Of a stretch of DNA of 64,000 nucleotides, positions 62,545-64,000 are shown in pieces. This DNA is from Planctomycetota bacterium. GTDB taxonomy: Bacteria > Planctomycetota > JACQVV01 > JASMLP01. The stretch spans positions 19,087-83,086 of the forward strand of contig JASMLP010000166.1 of the NCBI GenBank assembly GCA_030748635.1, given 5' to 3'. Made by a program: the position numbers and the translations under genes. Under the pieces are notes generated by a model. The model worked only from the letters and a program-made list of their open reading frames with translations, did not search any database and was not told where the DNA came from. The stretch's first letter is position 1; each line of letters starts with the position of its first letter.

Positions 62545-62608
62545 TCTCTCGATAACGTTCCCCGCGAAACGAAATCGTTAAACTCCAACTCCAGAAGGGT
62601 GCCTTCGA

Positions 62609-63478
62609 TTGACTTCTTCTCCTCCCCCCGAACCGCAAGCTCAACGATCTCTGCTACGCAAGCGCCTCCTGCCTCTGATACGAATCCCCATTCTCGTATA
62701 CATCGGCTTGCTTTCCCTCATGCTCTTGTTCGAAAATCGGTTGGTCTATAGGCCAACTCCCTCAGGAGAAAATTCCGGACACACTCCGGAAGACAAAATA
62801 CGAGACCTCTTCTTCCATTCGCCGGACGGCACCCGATTACACGCCTGGTATTTCGAATCCAAAACCCCGAAAGCCCACGTGCTCTATTTACACGGAAATG
62901 CGGGGAACCTGCGGGGTCGTAAACGTGATCTGATGTACCTTCGCAAACGCCAGCAGATCTCCATCCTGGCACTGGATTACCGGGGCTACGGGAAGAGTCA
63001 GGGGAGTCCGCACGAGAAGGGCCTGCTCGAGGACGCCCGAACGGCACGCAAAATCCTCGCGCAAGAAGCTGGGATCAAGGAGCAAGATGTCATCCTGTAC
63101 GGCCGCTCTCTTGGTGGAGGCATCGCGGTGCAACTAGCCTCCCGCGATGGCGCACGTGGACTGATCCTGCAAAGCACTTTCTCCTCTCTTCCCGATGTAT
63201 CAGCCCACCTCTATCCGTGGTTCCCGGTCCGCATGCTCATGCGTAACCGATTCGATTCGCTTTCGGTCATCGACCGTTACCCTGGCCCCCTTCTGCAAAG
63301 CCACGGTACCGAGGATGAAGTCATCCCGTATCGATTCGGAAAACGACTCCACCAAAAGGCGCGATCTCCCAAATGGTGGGTGGACTTTCCCGGCACTGGA
63401 CACAACGAGCCGACCCCCAAACTTTTCGATGCGCCCATCGAAAAGTTTCTGAATTTCCTCTCAACGAACGGATCGTAG
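62609..63478 (+). CDS. Membrane-anchored alpha/beta hydrolase
   Basis: 289 residues from TTG at 62609, the only plausible start before the membrane helix (LIRIPILVYIGLLSLMLLFEN, about 23-43). VLYLHGNAGN is the oxyanion-hole motif, LYGRSLGGG the nucleophile Ser elbow, and FPGTGHNEP the catalytic His; the Asp is in HGTEDEVIP. This matches the BAAT/Bem46-like group of alpha/beta hydrolases. It would act at the periplasmic face on small esters or lipids. A terminator follows directly. Confidence 0.87.
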   Translation: MTSSPPPEPQAQRSLLRKRLLPLIRIPILVYIGLLSLMLLFENRLVYRPTPSGENSGHTPEDKIRDLFFHSPDGTRLHAWYFESKTPKAHVLYLHGNAGNLRGRKRDLMYLRKRQQISILALDYRGYGKSQGSPHEKGLLEDARTARKILAQEAGIKEQDVILYGRSLGGGIAVQLASRDGARGLILQSTFSSLPDVSAHLYPWFPVRMLMRNRFDSLSVIDRYPGPLLQSHGTEDEVIPYRFGKRLHQKARSPKWWVDFPGTGHNEPTPKLFDAPIEKFLNFLSTNGS

Positions 63479-63480
63479 AA

Positions 63481-63519
63481 AAAAAAGTCGCGTGCCCGGA
63501 AGGACAACGCGACTTTTTT
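63481..63519 (+). terminator. Rho-independent terminator
   Basis: AAAAAAGTCGCG at 63481-63492 and CGCGACTTTTTT at 63508-63519 form a 12-base-pair stem with a 15-base loop. A and T runs at both sides make it work in both directions, so it may also end the minus-strand gene to its right. Confidence 0.85.
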
Positions 63520-63691
63520 GTTCCGACCGATCCGATCGATCGGCACCCCATTCCCTCGGTGGAGGGATCGATTCAACGAGTTCGTAGACCCGATGTTTCT
63601 GAAATTAAATGTGAGCTTCGGCGAGACGGTCCAGCCCAGATCTCTACATCGAATCAGGTAGATTCGATCGAAACCCAAACCGCATTCACTC

Positions 63692-64000
63692 TCACCGTTT
63701 GTTGTAGTAGATGAAGTAAGGAATGTTTGTTCCGGGCACATAAACCGACTGCTTACCCGAAGACGTCGGTTTGACCGCGGGCTTCACCGCAGGCTTCACC
63801 GCGGGCTTCACCGCGGGCTTCACCGCGGGCTTCACCGCGGGCTTCACCGCGGGCTTCACCGCGGGCTTCACCGCAGGCTTCACCGCAGGCTTCACCGCAG
63901 GCTTCACCGCAGGCTTCACCGCAGGCTTCACCGCAGGCTTCACCGCAGGCTTCACCGCAGGCTTCACCGCAGGCTTCACTGCAGGCTTCACCGCAGGCTT
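63692..64000 (-). CDS. KPAV-repeat protein (5' end beyond window)
   Basis: Minus-strand frame open to the window edge, so the N terminus is missing. At least 19 perfect copies of the tetrapeptide KPAV, then a C-terminal stretch of 26 residues (KPTSSGKQSVYVPG, then a Tyr-rich end, NKR). The composition, Lys and Pro with small residues, recalls histone H1-like nucleoid proteins and also Lys/Pro-rich wall-spanning linkers; a choice needs the missing N terminus. The repeat gives the protein a basic, extended shape. Confidence 0.75.
   Translation of the reverse strand, partial: KPAVKPAVKPAVKPAVKPAVKPAVKPAVKPAVKPAVKPAVKPAVKPAVKPAVKPAVKPAVKPAVKPAVKPAVKPAVKPTSSGKQSVYVPGTNIPYFIYYNKR
63773..64000 (-). 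repeat. 12-base tandem repeat (19 copies in view)
   Basis: Unit AAGCCYGCGGTG on the minus strand encodes KPAV. Seven units use CCC for Pro and twelve CCT; six CCC units are contiguous at about 63795-63866 and eleven CCT units lie to their right. One unit has GCA for Ala. The blocks suggest recent expansion by slippage or unequal exchange. Confidence 0.95.

Noticed and set aside
63520..63691. Gap between terminator and KPAV gene searched for RNA genes
   Set aside because: No tRNA-like cloverleaf, hairpin or frame was found.

Overview
The window reads like a chromosomal segment of a Planctomycetota-type (PVC superphylum) bacterium. Grounds, all inferential: four large Hanks-type Ser/Thr kinases in 64 kb, a double-FHA membrane protein, several LamG or DUF1080-like jelly-roll domains, a giant OstA/LptA-like protein that implies an outer membrane, and short Tyr/His-rich and Lys/Pro-rich proteins. 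No rRNA, tRNA, CRISPR array, transposase or integrase was seen.

Left third (1-16581, minus strand): one long unidirectional cluster. In transcription order it encodes a transmembrane Ser/Thr kinase, a double-FHA transmembrane protein, a PilM-PilN fusion, a PilO/GspM-like protein, a large TPR protein, a GspG-like pseudopilin, a GspH-like pseudopilin carrying a LamG-like domain, and a giant GspK-like protein that runs off the left edge. It looks like a type II secretion or type IV pilus-like assembly under phospho-signalling control. No GspE, GspF or GspD gene is in view. A sigma70-family gene is divergent from it across a 400-base AT-rich region that contains a perfect 15-base palindrome.

Centre-left (17-28 kb): mostly plus-strand genes for a TPR peptidase-MA protein, a PlsC acyltransferase, a second kinase, an archaemetzincin-like protein that lacks two zinc ligands, a lipoprotein with an ethylbenzene-dehydrogenase-type haem domain, a DUF2270 membrane protein, and a degenerate metallo-beta-lactamase-fold protein. 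A third kinase faces them. Then comes an HCDH-ECH fusion enzyme of fatty-acid oxidation.

Centre (30.7-41.9 kb, minus strand): a tightly overlapping set encoding a fourth kinase, a PHP phosphoesterase, a nucleotide-sugar epimerase, a secreted M1 aminopeptidase with HEAT repeats and a coiled coil, a MoxR ATPase, a large unrecognised protein, an RNase Z-like hydrolase, and a pentapeptide-type protein with a channel-like C terminus. The MoxR to channel part is the second candidate for an undescribed system.

Right (42-64 kb): class IV aminotransferase and HisA (overlapping), an EF-G-like GTPase, a zinc-ribbon/DUF1080-like membrane protein, a split transketolase, a lipoprotein, a nucleotide-sugar dehydrogenase, tandem TatA-like genes, the OstA-like giant, a small Tyr/His-rich secreted protein, a metallophosphoesterase, a GH1 glycosidase with a secreted partner, a GAF-GAF-PAS adenylate cyclase, and a membrane-anchored alpha/beta hydrolase. 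The right edge cuts a gene made of KPAV repeats. Start codons are often GTG or TTG, and many neighbours overlap by 1-4 bases, which implies translational coupling.
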